A stretch of DNA of 64,000 nt from Hordeum vulgare subsp. vulgare (taxonomy: Eukaryota; Streptophyta; Magnoliopsida; Poales; Poaceae). Below are positions 36,474 to 46,832 of the stretch, one piece after another; the first letter of the stretch is position 1, and each line of letters opens with the position of its first letter. The notes under the pieces were generated by a model that saw only the letters and a list, made by a program, of their open reading frames with translations, was not told where the DNA came from and searched no databases. The translations under genes were made by a program, and so were the position numbers. The stretch is from NCBI RefSeq assembly GCF_904849725.1, contig NC_058518.1:9072147-9136146 (forward strand), read 5' to 3'.

Positions 36474-37080
36474 GTATGCAAACTAAGAAGTTAATTTGAG
36501 CTCATATTGCATATAAATCAAATAAAATCCCACAGTATTACTCCCAAACTAAAACCCACAAATCACTCTAGAGCATTGCACGAGCTAATCTAGCAATGAG
36601 AGATGAAAGGACAAAGTTGCTAACCTTTGTGAACATTTGGAGAGATGGTGTGCCTCAAATCTTGACAAATCTTGGTAGAAAAATGGATGATGAGCTCGAG
36701 GCAAGGGGATGAACGGAGAGGGGAATGGAGAAAATAGAGAAATAGGCTTGGTGTGAACGAAGGGCTTATATAGGAACATCTTTAGTCCCGGTTAGTTATA
36801 CAAATCTGGACTAAATGGTACCTCTAATCCCGGTTTGTTATACAAACCGGAACTAAATGGGTTTGTGAGGGTCCCAGCGTGCTGCTAGCCTCCCACTATA
36901 CCTTTAGTCCCGATTTATATCACAAACCGGGACTATTGGTTCAAAATGAACCGGGACTAAATATATTCGTGTCCCCATCCGCTCCTAACCATTGGAACCG
37001 GGACTAATGATTACATTAATTCCAGGCCAAAATCAAATCGGAACTAATGATCCAAACGTAAGGTCATTTTTTTACTAGGG
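36474..37080 (-). mobile_element. CACTA-like DNA transposon fragment
   Basis: The right half holds several inverted subterminal repeats of the type tttagtcccggtt / aaccgggactaa (36780-37030). These are known from grass CACTA (En/Spm-like) elements. The right end, tttttactaggg at about 37069-37080, is one base from the CACTA terminus cactagtaaaaa read backwards. No matching left CACTA end is found at 36474, so this is probably a deletion derivative. No transposase is seen. It joins the end of inhibitor copy a to the promoter of copy b. Confidence 0.5.
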
Positions 37081-37247
37081 CATGCATGTGCTTGAGCATC
37101 TTCGCTGCGTAGACGGCTAGTCATCATCACGAAAACAATTACTCGTGGTTCAGGCCTGCACGTGAGAACTTCTTATCTTCTCTCCTGCTTGTCCAATACA
37201 CGTGAGAGCATCCTATCTTCGTCTTGTCTCTTGTGATAGATCTCTCA

Positions 37248-37449
37248 CCTACAAATAGGCATAGACGATGCAGTACGTTGTGCAAGTACTCCTATCAGTC
37301 AAGTTCAGAATAAGCTCCATCAAGGTCCATTTAGCTGGTAACTAGTCCGCAGATCTCTCTCGACGGCTAGCATTAGCGTTGGTTTTATCCATTTCCCTTA
37401 TTAGCTAGAGGAAGGAGTGAGCTAACTATGCCGGTCAACTGTTTTACAG
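37248..37449 (+). promoter_or_regulatory. Promoter, 5'UTR exon and intron of inhibitor copy b
   Basis: A weak TATA, ctacaaataggc, stands at 37251-37262, where the paralogues have ctataaataggc. The 5'UTR exon ends ..ttagctg at 37337, the intron starts gtaact at 37338 and ends ttttacag at 37449. G-box-like cacgtg motifs lie upstream at about 37160 and 37200. The structure is inferred by comparison with copies c and d. Confidence 0.6.
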
Positions 37450-37467
37450 CAGCGCGCACGGACGAAG

Positions 37468-37701
37468 ATGAGCTCGCTGGATGCCGCCACCACCAGATGC
37501 CCCGCCGGTGAGGAGAAGAAGTCGTCATGGCCGGAGTTAGTGGGGAAGTCCATCGAGGACGCCAGGGAGGTCATCCTCAAGGATATGCCTGAAGCGGACA
37601 TCAAAGTCCTCCCCGCCAACTCCGTGGTGGCCGCAGACTGGAGGAGCAACCGTGTCCGCGTCCTGGTCGACACTGTCGCGACCACTCCTCACATCGGCTA
37701 G
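37468..37701 (+). CDS. Subtilisin/chymotrypsin inhibitor, potato inhibitor I family (copy b)
   Basis: A 77-residue protein, [18 protein letters not shown] onwards, ending TPHIG. It has the family core [20 protein letters not shown] in two overlapping parts and the loop NSVVAADWRSNRVRV. By alignment with CI-2 the P1 residue is Ala (P2 Ala, P1' Asp). The two arginines of RVR that hold the binding loop are kept. There is no cysteine pair and no signal peptide, as in cereal CI-1/CI-2, so it is probably cytosolic or stored. The family blocks subtilisin-like or chymotrypsin-like proteases of microbes and insects; the small P1 residue suggests an elastase- or subtilisin-type target (inference). It is the second of three plus-strand tandem copies after the broken copy a. 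Confidence 0.92.
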   Translation: MSSLDAATTRCPAGEEKKSSWPELVGKSIEDAREVILKDMPEADIKVLPANSVVAADWRSNRVRVLVDTVATTPHIG

Positions 37702-38189
37702 CTAGATTTGCTCGCTAGGAGCGAAGTCCATTTGGCAGGCGTGTCGTGTACGTGTTGTGTGCGTGTCGTATGCTGAAGGCGATGTAATAATTTCAACAAT
37801 GGATGAATAAGTACATGGTGACCACCAGATATATACTGTCACTAGATACACATTCATTGCTATGAAATTCCTAAAACAATACACATATCACCTCCGTATC
37901 TTGCCTCTTGCTCAAGACCAAAAAGTTCGCAATTTGAAGATTGCGTCGGTGGCTAATGAAATATGGATCTGCAGAATGGCAAGTTTATTTCTAATAGTCC
38001 AAACCATCAAATATATAGACACCCCCAAAGGTGACCCACTATAGACCTTGTAGCCTATCTCACTACTTATTTATGAGGGCATTCCGAATGCACTGCCTCT
38101 TAATGTGTCCTCCTAGGTACTAATTGGTTTAGAAACAATCACTGAATGCAATGTATCTTACCTCTCACACTAGCAGTATATGATACTAA

Positions 38190-38535
38190 GAGGGTGCTTG
38201 GATCCAAAAAACTTATTTTAGTCTAACTAAAAATAGTCTCTTTAAGAGGCTAAAGTTCCAAGCACCCCTGACTAAAGAGGGGCTAAAACTAGTCTTGAGA
38301 CTATATTTTTTTAGTCAGGGGTACCCCTACTAAAATGTGGATTAGTCCTCTCTCTCCTCATTTAATTCCTCTTCTTTAACACAGACGAGTTCTGGATTGG
38401 AGGATTTTGAGGATAATAAATGTTCATTAACTTGATTTTAGTTTTTTTAGTATTTAAATCCAAGCATGGGCGAGGCTAGCAAGTTTTAGTCCCACTACTT
38501 TTAGTCAGGGGACTAAGACGTATCCAAGCACCCTC
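38190..38535. mobile_element. Harbinger-type (Tourist-like) MITE
   Basis: The terminal inverted repeats are gagggtgcttggat and atacgt-less atccaagcaccctc (one inner mismatch), flanked by the 3-bp duplication taa (38187-38189, 38536-38538). The 346-bp length and taa target fit PIF/Harbinger MITEs. It has no coding capacity. Confidence 0.8.
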
Positions 38536-38560
38536 TAACTCCACAATGCATTATATAATA

Positions 38561-38684
38561 CTCCCTTCGTCCCAAAATTCTTGTCTTAACTTTGTTTAGA
38601 AATAGATGTATCTAATTACTAAAACTTGACTAGATACATTCATATCTAAACAAATCTAAGACAATAATTTTGGGACGGAGGGAG
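38561..38684. mobile_element. Stowaway MITE
   Basis: The ends ctcccttcgtcccaaaat and attttgggacggagggag pair as inverted repeats, and the target duplication is ta (38559-38560, 38685-38686). The 124-bp length is typical of Stowaway (mariner-type) elements. Confidence 0.88.
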
Positions 38685-38686
38685 TA

Positions 38687-38740
38687 CTAGTCAGCAACCC
38701 GTGCTACCTGCACGGGCGAGCATTCAAAGCACACTAATAC
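38687..38740 (-). mobile_element. Helitron-like 3' end
   Basis: On the minus strand, the hairpin gcccgtgcaggtagcacggg is followed by ttgctga and CTAG, with T as the next base. Helitrons end in a short hairpin plus CTRR and insert before T. The 5' TC end was not located, so the extent of the element is unknown. Confidence 0.4.
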
Positions 38741-40084
38741 TACATGTTTAAAAAAATTATATTTAAGTGAAAATTATGTAAAACTAAAATATAAATAATG
38801 TATGTCTTAAGGTTTACTTTTTTAGAAATATAATATTTTTCCGTGATGGTATCTCCTTGGTACTAATAATATGTGGTCCTGGCCCATGGGTCAATAATAA
38901 AATAGTTAAGGCTTAATTAGGCATGAATTCTAATTACACGTTGCTTAACTAAAATAGTTGGATGCCTGCACGATGATTGCCGGTGACCGATCTGTTTAAA
39001 TCATGTGATCAATATACTAATTGACATAAAAAAAGATATTGTATTGCAGCTTGTAGGGCGGCCGAAACTTAAATATGAAGAGTTTAAAAGATTGCAGAAC
39101 AAATTGATAGTCAGACACCGGACTGAACCGTGGCCTTTTTTAGATCGATTGCATGTTCAGTGGAACTTTAACGTACATGATGGTTACCTCTGCAAAATCT
39201 ACAAACAAACTAAGCCCCCTAATCTACAAAATAAAATATTATTAGATGAATACAAAGGCTGGTGGTCGGGTGATTCTTGGGGTAGTCGGGAGTAGGAAGG
39301 AGTTGGCACTTGAGTTGGTGATTGAATCATACCGAAAGAAGATTCATACGTGGGGCTTGGGTCTTTGGTGATGGAATCAGTCGATAGAAACAACTCGACG
39401 GGAAACGCTCATGGATATACAAACGTAGCCATTGGATCAATATCTTTAAAAAACGCGAAGGCGAGACGAACATGGCTACAGGATTGGCGGCGAGTGCACA
39501 CTCAAGTTAGGACATGACAACCACGATTTAAAGAAACGCTTGCCTTTTTTCGGGAACATTTATTTGTATGCATCTTTTAAGAAAACAACTGTACGTGTCT
39601 TTATTTTTCTGGGGAACATGCACTTGGTATGTGTATTTGTTGGATTTTGGGCACGGACTCTTTTTCTAGAGTGGAGATAGGAGGCTTTTCCTCTCTGCAT
39701 ATTTTTTTCCCTTGTGTTTATAATGAACGGGAGAAGGAAAGTCGATTTTGTATTGGCCTCAATTACAGCGTGGCTGCGTGGGCATTGAGGACTATTTTAT
39801 TCTGCGAGACATCTTAGACGTAAGTATATGAAGTGAATGTCCTAGTAGCAAACATCTCTTTTGCGTTTATTTTTCCATTCCACTTTGCATGTATGTTTTC
39901 TTTGCACATACAATTTGTTGTCACGTCCTATCAAAGTTGTTTATTGTTTAATCCTAACCGTATATTTAAGATCTGATAGTTTAATTAATCTTAATGATGC
40001 GGATTAACGTGAAGACTCGTATGATGCATTTAATTAGTAAATATAATAAATATAAATACTACTCCTGAAAAGGGGATTAGCCCG

Positions 40085-40626
40085 ATTAAAAAATATATAT
40101 GAAACGCCGTACTCGCATGATCTACACGTCGATCAACCCGTGAATCATGCGGTACGTTGTCGTCTTCTTCAGCATACGTGTTATCCAGAACGAAATCAAG
40201 ATGCGGCCAATTTAGCAGCCACCGCCTCGTGTACCACGCACGCTGCATGCATGCATGCATCTTCTCTGCATATGCGGCCAGTTAGCGCAACGAAACAATT
40301 ACTCGTGCTCCACGCCTGCATGTGTGAGAGCATCTTATCATCTCTCCTTCCTGTCAGCATACATGTGGGAGCATCCTATCTTCATCTTCTCTCGTGATAG
40401 ATCTTCCCTATAAATAGGCATACAAGCAATGGGTTATGCAAATACTCATATCAGTCAAGTTCAGGGTAAGCTCGATCCCATTTAGCTGGTGAGTAGTATT
40501 AAGTTCCTAGTCACATATGCTTTTTGTACATAAAGATTTGTAGTCTTAAGTAGTCTGACCTATGGTTCAACTGTTATTGTGATCTGGAGTCTCTGAACTG
40601 AACTATTTCGATCAATTGTTTTGCAG
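40085..40626 (+). promoter_or_regulatory. Promoter, 5'UTR exon and intron of inhibitor copy c
   Basis: TATA ctataaata is at 40408-40416. RY-type repeats (tgcatgcatgcatgcatc, about 40245-40262), known from seed and ABA-related plant promoters, lie upstream. The leader exon ends tttagctg (40488), the intron starts gtgagtag (40489) and ends ttttgcag (40626). The block from 40120 is duplicated before copy d (from about 42400). Confidence 0.7.
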
Positions 40627-40641
40627 CTCGCGGAATCGAGG

Positions 40642-40866
40642 ATGAGCTGCGCCGCCCCAAAAGCCCCCGCCGGAGAGGAGAAGAAGACGTCATGGCCGGA
40701 GGTAGTGGGAAAGTCCATCGAGGAGGCCAAGGAGATCATCCTTAAGGACATGCCTGAAGCGGACATCGTCGTCCTCCCAGCCGGCTCGCCGGTGACCCTC
40801 GACTTCAGGACCAACCGTGTCCGCATCTTCGTCGACACTGTCGCGTCCATTCCCCACATTGGCTAG
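40642..40866 (+). CDS. Subtilisin/chymotrypsin inhibitor, potato inhibitor I family (copy c)
   Basis: A 74-residue protein starting [15 protein letters not shown]; the start is the first ATG after the predicted splice acceptor. The core reads [20 protein letters not shown]. The loop [17 protein letters not shown] places Leu at P1 and Asp at P1', the classical chymotrypsin/subtilisin-inhibiting type. The loop-supporting arginines are kept. The protein has one cysteine and ends IPHIG. It is intact, with its own TATA, leader intron and an aataaa-type signal in the 3' flank (near 40940). It is the most conventional inhibitor of the plus-strand group. Confidence 0.93.
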   Translation: MSCAAPKAPAGEEKKTSWPEVVGKSIEEAKEIILKDMPEADIVVLPAGSPVTLDFRTNRVRIFVDTVASIPHIG

Positions 40867-42409
40867 CTAGCTTTGCAAGCAAAGGCAACATGGATGCATT
40901 GTGGATGCTGATGAATAAGTACTTCCAATAAGCATGGATCAATAAATAGATGCTGACCACCAGCATGCTACCTGTGGATCAATGTACTTGACCAGTTATT
41001 TATAATTTGTGCTTCATATTATCAAGTAGTACTTTTTTTTGGAACGAAGGCTCAAGAAGAGCCCTGCTTTGAATTAACAAAGTCATCAACCGGTCAGGAA
41101 TTACACAAGGTCACCAATACAACCAACAAGGAACAGAAGAGAAAAACAGCAGATACACGGTGTTGCCGATGCAGCTTACAGCAAAGACTACAAGCCCTAT
41201 ATAAGGAATCTAAATAAACACTAGCTTGTAGTTGACGGAGTCCTCCAAGTAGACTTGTCCCAATAGAGCAAACAGGGAGGAGCAACTGACGACGCCAAAG
41301 CCCAGCAACGATGAACCGCGTCCACATCTACCCAAGAAGGTGGAAACCGTAAAGGACCGCTTCTCCAGATCCGGAGAGGACCCCTCGCATTGGCTTGAAT
41401 TGCTCACCCTGGAGCATGAATTGGCCATGTTCCGGCCACCAAGAAAGATACTCAGCCCTTCATGTCGTTGTACGAAGAAAGCCAAACCGATATCCACGCT
41501 GAGGCTCACTGTTACAAATACAAGGGATAAACTGCAGAAGGAGTTGTCACTGAACAAACAAAACAGGGGAAAGAGAAGGAGCGACCATAATTGGAACTAG
41601 ACAATTTCCCGCGGGTTGCTGTAGGAATTGATGGCAATATGTTTAGATGATACTTGGTTATATGGAACGTGAATATTGCAATTAAATATATGAGCATTAA
41701 TATAAACATAAAAAAAATTATTTTATTTTATTAATTTATTGTTGTAAAATAGTTTTGAAACATAAGTAACATAATGTGAATTTAAAATTCGTTGGACCGG
41801 GTGTCTTCTTCATTGAGTGAAATTTGGACATGAGTAGTGAGGATGACTCTCTCCCCGCGCGTTGGTGCAGTAACTTTCTGAAAAGATGCGTAAGTAGTTG
41901 TTAACTCTAATGAAAGGGAAGTATAAACTTACAACTCAATAAAAGAAAATGTCTAAAAATAGAATAAAAACTTTTGTATTACAATTAAAAATGTTATTTC
42001 GAACAAAAATGTGAAGGATGACTAACATGAATATATGGTGTGCTATGGTTACATGCATAAGATAATGCAAAATTAATTGTAATTTATAAGATAAATGCAT
42101 AACTCGCTTATGTGACAGATTTTGCATATTGAGAGCACTTATGTGACAGACTTTGCATGACTAAGTGAAACATTGAGGTGAACACTATGCATGTTAAAAG
42201 CGTCTATGTGGCAGATTTTACATGATTTAGTGGGAGAGAAAATTTAAATGCATTGTTTTGTGGGATGTTAAGGTGGATATCTTACATGTTAAGAGAATTG
42301 GGATAACTTCTTGAAAATGTAAGATTAGCTCAGGCCCGCATGAGTCAGATACTCATGTCTTGACCTTTTCATCAATGAAGCCCGTTCTCACATGATCTAC
42401 ACGATCGAT
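40867..42409. other. Intergenic DNA between inhibitor copies c and d
   Basis: The 3'UTR of copy c is followed by a LINE-like fragment (41031-41600). From 41601 to 42340 the DNA is AT-rich with no gene. An imperfect triplication of ttatgtgacagattttgcat occurs at about 42106-42225. The duplicated inhibitor promoter block starts near 42385. Confidence 0.55.
41031..41600 (-). mobile_element. Probable LINE 3' fragment, minus strand
   Basis: A run of T (ttttttttt, about 41032-41040) reads as a poly(A) tail on the minus strand. It is followed by ggaacgaaggctc, which resembles the 3' end of the retroposon at 46833 (gaaacggaggcaaag). The body has no coding capacity. No target duplication was found and the left limit at 41600 is a rough guess. 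Confidence 0.4.
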
Positions 42410-43153
42410 CAGCCCGTGAATCATGCGGTACGTTGTCATCTTCTTCAGCATACGTGTTATCCATAAGGCTGTCCGTATAATGGTAGTATCATAGGTAGTA
42501 TCATACATGTCAACTAGGCATTTTTTATGAGGTGGCATAGAATTAAATGAAGAAAGAGAGGGTTGAGTATCATATCATCATACCGTATCGTATTAAATGA
42601 TGTGCTACTATGTGTCTTGTATGGCAATAAATGAACTACACTATGATAGTAACATATGATACTATGTATTACGGATGTGGTGTCATATGCTAGTATCATA
42701 TGAATGATATTAGTATATGATACTACCCATTACAACGAGCCTAACGAAATCAAGATGCGGCCAATTTAGCAGCCACCGCGTCGTGTACCACGCACGCTAC
42801 ATGCATGCATGTGAGAGAGCATCTTCTCTGTATATGCGCCAAGTTAGCGCAACGAAACAAATGCTCGTGCTCCACGCCTGCATGTGTGTGAGAGCATCTT
42901 ATCTTCACTCCTGCCCTGTCAGCAACTCAGCATACATGTGGGAGCACCCTATAAATAGGCATACAAGCAATGGGTTATGCAAATACTCGTATCAGTCAAG
43001 TTCAGGGTAAGCTCGATCCCATTTAGCTGGTGAGTAGTCTTAAGTTCCCAGTCCCATATGATTTATGTACATGAGTCCCTAGAGCAAGATGGCTAGCATT
43101 AGCGTCACTGTGATTTGTAGTCTGAACCGTAATTTAAATGTTATTGTGATCTG
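42410..43153 (+). promoter_or_regulatory. Promoter and first intron part of inhibitor copy d
   Basis: The block matches that of copy c from aatcatgcggtacgttgtc onwards but is split by a 275-bp MITE (42467-42741). RY-type catgcatg repeats are near 42799-42811, TATA ctataaata at 42949-42957. The leader exon ends tttagctg (43029) and the intron starts gtgagtag (43030). The intron ends ttttgcag at 43696 and is enlarged by a solo LTR. Confidence 0.68.
42467..42741. mobile_element. Harbinger-type MITE in the promoter of inhibitor copy d
   Basis: Ends ggctgtccgtataatggtag and ctacccattacaacgagcc form imperfect inverted repeats. The target taa is duplicated (42464-42466, 42742-42744). The paralogous promoter of copy c reads straight through this point (ttatccagaacgaaatc, about 40187-40203) and so shows the empty site. 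Confidence 0.82.
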
Positions 43154-43651
43154 TGTTAGGAATAAGCCACCCATGAGTATGTGCTCGTGTGTGTGATCTG
43201 TGTGCATGGGTGTGTGATTCTGCTACTGCATGCCCTGATTAGTTAGCTAGTTTGTTGGCTTGGCTGGGTCGTCGGACGAGCGCGCATGGGCGCGTACATT
43301 TCGGTGAGAAAGTTAGCTGGCTAGGTAGGCGACCCGTTGGGATCGGCCGTGGCGCGCGCGTCGTGGGCGCGCGCGGCGGGGCATGCGGATCCTGCGGACG
43401 GGGTGGGCTGTGCGTTGTGCGCCAGCCCGGGTATAAATTCTGTAGACCGCGGGATGACTGTAATGCACTGAGTTGAGCACCATGTAGACAATGCAAAGAG
43501 AAAAAAGATTCGGGCGTTCGTGCGTCCATGGCGGCGTTCGTGCGCCGGCCGGATAAACTTGTGTCCACTGTGTTCATCTCCTTCCTTCTTTCTTGTTCGA
43601 GCGAGTGAGTTGAGAAGGAGAGGTAGCTAGGGTTGTCGGTTGGCAACAACA
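43154..43651 (+). mobile_element. Solo LTR in the 5'UTR intron of inhibitor copy d
   Basis: The 498-bp insert starts TGTTAGGAATAAGCC, ends GGCAACAACA and is flanked by the 5-bp direct repeat atctg (43149-43153, 43652-43656). TGTT...AACA ends and a TATA-like ggtataaattctg (about 43430-43442) fit a Copia-type LTR. There is no internal domain, so a full element probably recombined to one LTR. Copy c lacks the insert at the same place. Orientation is inferred from the TATA and TG...CA only. Confidence 0.85.
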
Positions 43652-43711
43652 ATCTGTAGTCTTTGAACTGAACTATTTCAATCAATTGTTTTGCAGCTCA
43701 AGGAATCGAGG

Positions 43712-43936
43712 ATGAGCTGCGCTGACCCAAAAGCACCCGCCGGTGAGGAGAAGAAGTCGTCATGGCCGGAGTTAGTGGGGAAGTCCATCGAGGACGCCAG
43801 GGAGGTCATCCTCAAGGACATGCCTGAAGTGGACATCGAAGTCCACCCTACCGACTCCGTGGTTTCCGCAGACTGGAGGAGCAACCGTGTCCGCATCCTC
43901 GTTGACACTGTCGCGACCACTCCTCACATCGGCTAG
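43712..43936 (+). CDS. Subtilisin/chymotrypsin inhibitor, potato inhibitor I family (copy d)
   Basis: A 74-residue protein starting [15 protein letters not shown] at the first ATG after the splice acceptor. The core [20 protein letters not shown] is that of copy b. The loop TDSVVSADWRSNRVRIL gives P1 Ala with P2 Ser. HPTD replaces the usual LPxG-like turn before the loop, which could alter the fold locally. The N-terminus and promoter resemble copy c, but the core, loop and 3' flank (agtaataatttcaat) resemble copy b, so the gene looks like a recombinant of the two. It is intact and probably expressed through a 667-bp leader intron. Confidence 0.91.
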   Translation: MSCADPKAPAGEEKKSSWPELVGKSIEDAREVILKDMPEVDIEVHPTDSVVSADWRSNRVRILVDTVATTPHIG

Positions 43937-44128
43937 CTAGCTACCTTTGCTCGCGGCAGGCATCACGTCTGCTGATGGCCAAGTAATAATTTCAATAAAG
44001 GATGAATTAGTGCGCGCTGACAACCAGCATGTTACTTATGGATCCATGTAATTTTCTTTTCCAATTGTGTGAATGGATGTGCTCCACGGTTAATTATTTG
44101 CAGTTTGCTCCCATTTTGGTGTCAACTA

Positions 44129-44305
44129 CTCCCTCCGTTTTTAAATATAAGACATTTTAGAGATTGCACTATGAACTACATACGGATATACATCGACATA
44201 TTTTAGAGTATAGATTCACTCATTTTGCTTCGTATGTAGTCTTTTAATGATATGTAGTCTTTTAATAAAATCTCTAAAAGGTCTTATATTTTAGAACGGA
44301 GGGAG
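44129..44305. mobile_element. Stowaway MITE
   Basis: Ends ctccctccgtttttaaatat and aacggagggag pair as inverted repeats; the inner parts (aagacattttagag / ctctaaaaggtctt) pair too. The target ta is duplicated at 44127-44128 and 44306-44307. Length 177 bp. Confidence 0.88.
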
Positions 44306-44307
44306 TA

Positions 44308-44949
44308 CTACCGTCCCATTTTTTGTGCAACGCTTTTATATTCTAAGACGGAGGATTACGTCGTAATTAATTATAGCGTTCTCGCAAATCCATGAGTTTC
44401 GCCTACAACACTGGTATGACATGGGGCCTATAGCCCGTCTAAATGTCACTTTCGTTCAAAACACAACTAACTATCAGTCATATAATATTGCCATATCATC
44501 TATAATTATCTACTACTATAATCAAGCAAGTATGTTCGGCTATTAAATCCGTATATTGTTTTCTTCTTCTCTCTTTCTCTTTCTTTTTATTTACCGTATT
44601 TGCCCAGGAGCTTCGTGGAGGTAGGGTCTTTCATGAAAGTCCATTCTACTTACTTTTTACATATATCTCTCGTTCACATATTTTTTTTGCCATGTGAACA
44701 ATCTATAAACCTGGTATTGTACTTGTTCTTGTGTGGATACGAAAAAACTAGGCGAGTTGTGTACTTTTCTTTTCCAATTGTGTGGATGGATGTGCTACAG
44801 GGGTTAATTATTTGCAGTTTATGTTTTCTCCCTTTTTTACAACTACTACTCTTTAGGAGGGTCTATCTCAATGATTTCTTTACTTGTGCTAGTACGCTAC
44901 GTACTTTAGGAGGGTCTATCTCAATGAAACTAATAGTCTTGCGGACGCC
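44308..44949. other. Intergenic DNA, no gene seen
   Basis: AT-rich sequence with a decayed second MITE-like end (tccgtcccattttttgtg, near 44310) and a repeated tttaggagggtctatctcaatga (about 44853-44875 and 44903-44925). The frame at 44600-44953 has no recognisable domain. Confidence 0.5.
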
Positions 44950-45140
44950 ATAACATCTTTATAGTGTTGGGTGCAAGTGTTTGATTGTTTGTGTAGGTAC
45001 TACTATTGGGGCCTCCCTTGTTTCTCCTAGTGGATTGATATCTTGGTTCTCAACAAACTGAGGAAAATACTTATCTACTTCGCTGCATCAACCTTTCCTC
45101 TTTAAGGGAAAACCAACGCAAGCTCAAGAGGTAACAATCG
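44950..45140 (+). repeat. Remnant of a Gypsy LTR 3' end
   Basis: The stretch gtgttgggtgcaagtgtttg to aaaaccaacgcaagctcaag parallels the end of the LTR at 4862-5010 (ttgggtccaagcttttgtg, ggattgataccttggttctc, gaaatactta). It has the same succession of phrases but many differences. It is a decayed fragment of a related Athila-type LTR. Confidence 0.55.
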
Positions 45141-45160
45141 CGTCCTCTGCCCTAACAGGA

Positions 45161-45794
45161 CTAAATGCCCATTGTAATGATGGTTGAATAACAAGTAAAA
45201 GAAAAACAGAGCAATGATACAACAATAGAACCCCCTGCCATGATATTTGCTTGCTTCTGCAAATCGATCATCTGCATTAGATGTTTCCTGATCTTCCTCA
45301 GCTCCTCATTCAGTTCAGACTCCGCGTGCAGTTCAACATTGCGTGCATACCTCACCATCGGCAGGACTTTGCACGCCCGTTTCTCCGAACTCCCCAAATT
45401 CTCCACAACAATCGGCGGCTCCTCGCCCAAATTGAGCTCCCAGATTGCGGCCCCGCTCGAATCAATGTAGCCCTTAAATTGAATTCTTTCATTATAATCA
45501 TCTATCCACTCAGAATGGGTACACTTTTTGAGGATCTAAAAACAACAACATGAACTCTAAATCCCAAATTCGAAGAGAAAAAAAATGAAATATGGAGAAA
45601 TCAGAGAAAATGGCAGCCCTTTCTGTCATTGTTTTGCTCAAGCATTTCACAAATTCGTGCCCAAGGTTTCCATTGTCATCAGTCTTACAGACTCAACGTT
45701 TAAGAGGCTCTCGGCGTAGGCAGTCAGGACACCTTGTGAGAGGCATTAGACCATATTGTTGCCATTTTGAATGTGTGGCGTAGGAGGTAGACAT
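45161..45794 (-). pseudogene. GRF-type zinc-finger gene with internal stop
   Basis: On the minus strand the ATG at 45794 begins MSTSYATHSKWQQYGL. The zinc-finger start RCPDCLRREPLKR is followed by a TGA at 45693-45695. The rest of the finger (VCKTDDNGNLGHEFVKC) continues in the same frame. A second exon near 45161-45535 gives CTHSEWIDDYNERIQ, an acidic middle part, a charged helix (NEELRKIRKHLMQMIDL) and a C-terminal hydrophobic segment (IVVSLLCFSFTCYSTIITM), so a tail-anchored membrane protein would result. This plan matches a multicopy family of small GRF-finger proteins in grasses. The splice sites are not clear. The stop and the His for Arg in the GRF motif suggest a pseudogene. Confidence 0.6.
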
Positions 45795-46818
45795 CTACGC
45801 TAGGTCGTCGGAGAAGAGAAAGATTGGGGAAAGGGGAAGCAATGGGCGGCGGCGGGCGGACGGGCACAGACGCTCGTCTCTTCTAGATGCGAAGAGGTGG
45901 GTCCCGCACTTAAATGGACAAGTGGTGGGTCCCGTGCTTACGTGGATAAGTGGTGGGTCCATCCCCTAATAGCAAATGAAGGCATAAGTTTAGTTTAAGG
46001 GCCATGTTTTGCCTGGGCTATTTAGGTGCTCAAATATGTCGTACCACAACCATTCGCTCGAACAATGTCTCACTCCTTCCAATTTCCACAAAATACGTCG
46101 CACATGAGCTATTAGCCCATGGCGACGGCCACCATCAGTCTCGTTGGCATATATTTGACGGTGTCAACGCGCCATCTACCACCGGGCACCCGGGCCCACT
46201 TCTATGTCAACGGTGACCCTATGTCAACGCGCATTGTAGGCATATCTTGATATACGCCGATGATGTTTCTACCCTGAAGGTATCCCGGCAGCCGTCGGTA
46301 TAGGTCGTGGTATGTTGATGAGGGTCGTCGGCATAGGTTTGGCTGTCAGGACAAAGCTTTATTAAGGTAGTGCAAGATCTGTGACCCTGAGAGTATGAGG
46401 CGACCTGGATCTGGCGAGCGCGTGGGCAAGGGCAGGCGAGTGCGCGTGGGCGTGGCAAGGCGCATCATCGACTAACGGCCTCAACCATGATGGCATCGGG
46501 CGCTGCTGAAGCAGCCCCGTTGGACACGGCGGGCCCGTAGGTTCGAGCGTGCACGCGGCCGCGGCCGGTCACCTTTTCGGATGAGTCGGCTGCGTAGGGG
46601 CCTCAGGCAAAAGCCAAACATGGACATCCGTATATTCGGCGCAAACGGACGCTAACCGGACAAAGAGACCGTCTGTTTGCTGCCGTGCTTTGGAGTTTGT
46701 CTAAGGTACTTGTTTTATTTTAAATTGTGCAAAGTGATTGGGAATGCCACAACATCATTTTTTCTGACACATTTTCCGTTGACAAAGAGGAGCTGGAGAC
46801 ATTTATTGACTTGGACTC
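45795..46818. other. Intergenic DNA, no gene seen
   Basis: The sequence gtgggtcccgcactta... is repeated three times at about 45897-45962 in the upstream region of the GRF-type pseudogene. Farther on, the DNA is GC-rich in parts and has no recognisable gene or clear transposon ends. Confidence 0.45.
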
Positions 46819-46832
46819 ACAGATAAAGCTGG

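Larger units (their letters stand above)
37702..40084. other. Intergenic DNA between inhibitor copies b and c
   Basis: The 3'UTR of copy b probably ends near 37800 (gatgtaataatttcaac). The rest holds a Harbinger-type MITE (38190-38535), a Stowaway MITE (38561-38684) and a Helitron-like end (about 38687-38740). No gene is recognised from 38741 to 40084; a short frame at 39005-39295 resembles nothing I know. Confidence 0.6.

Noticed and set aside
39005..39295. 96-codon frame between inhibitor genes
   Set aside because: No recognisable domain, no promoter and AT-rich context.
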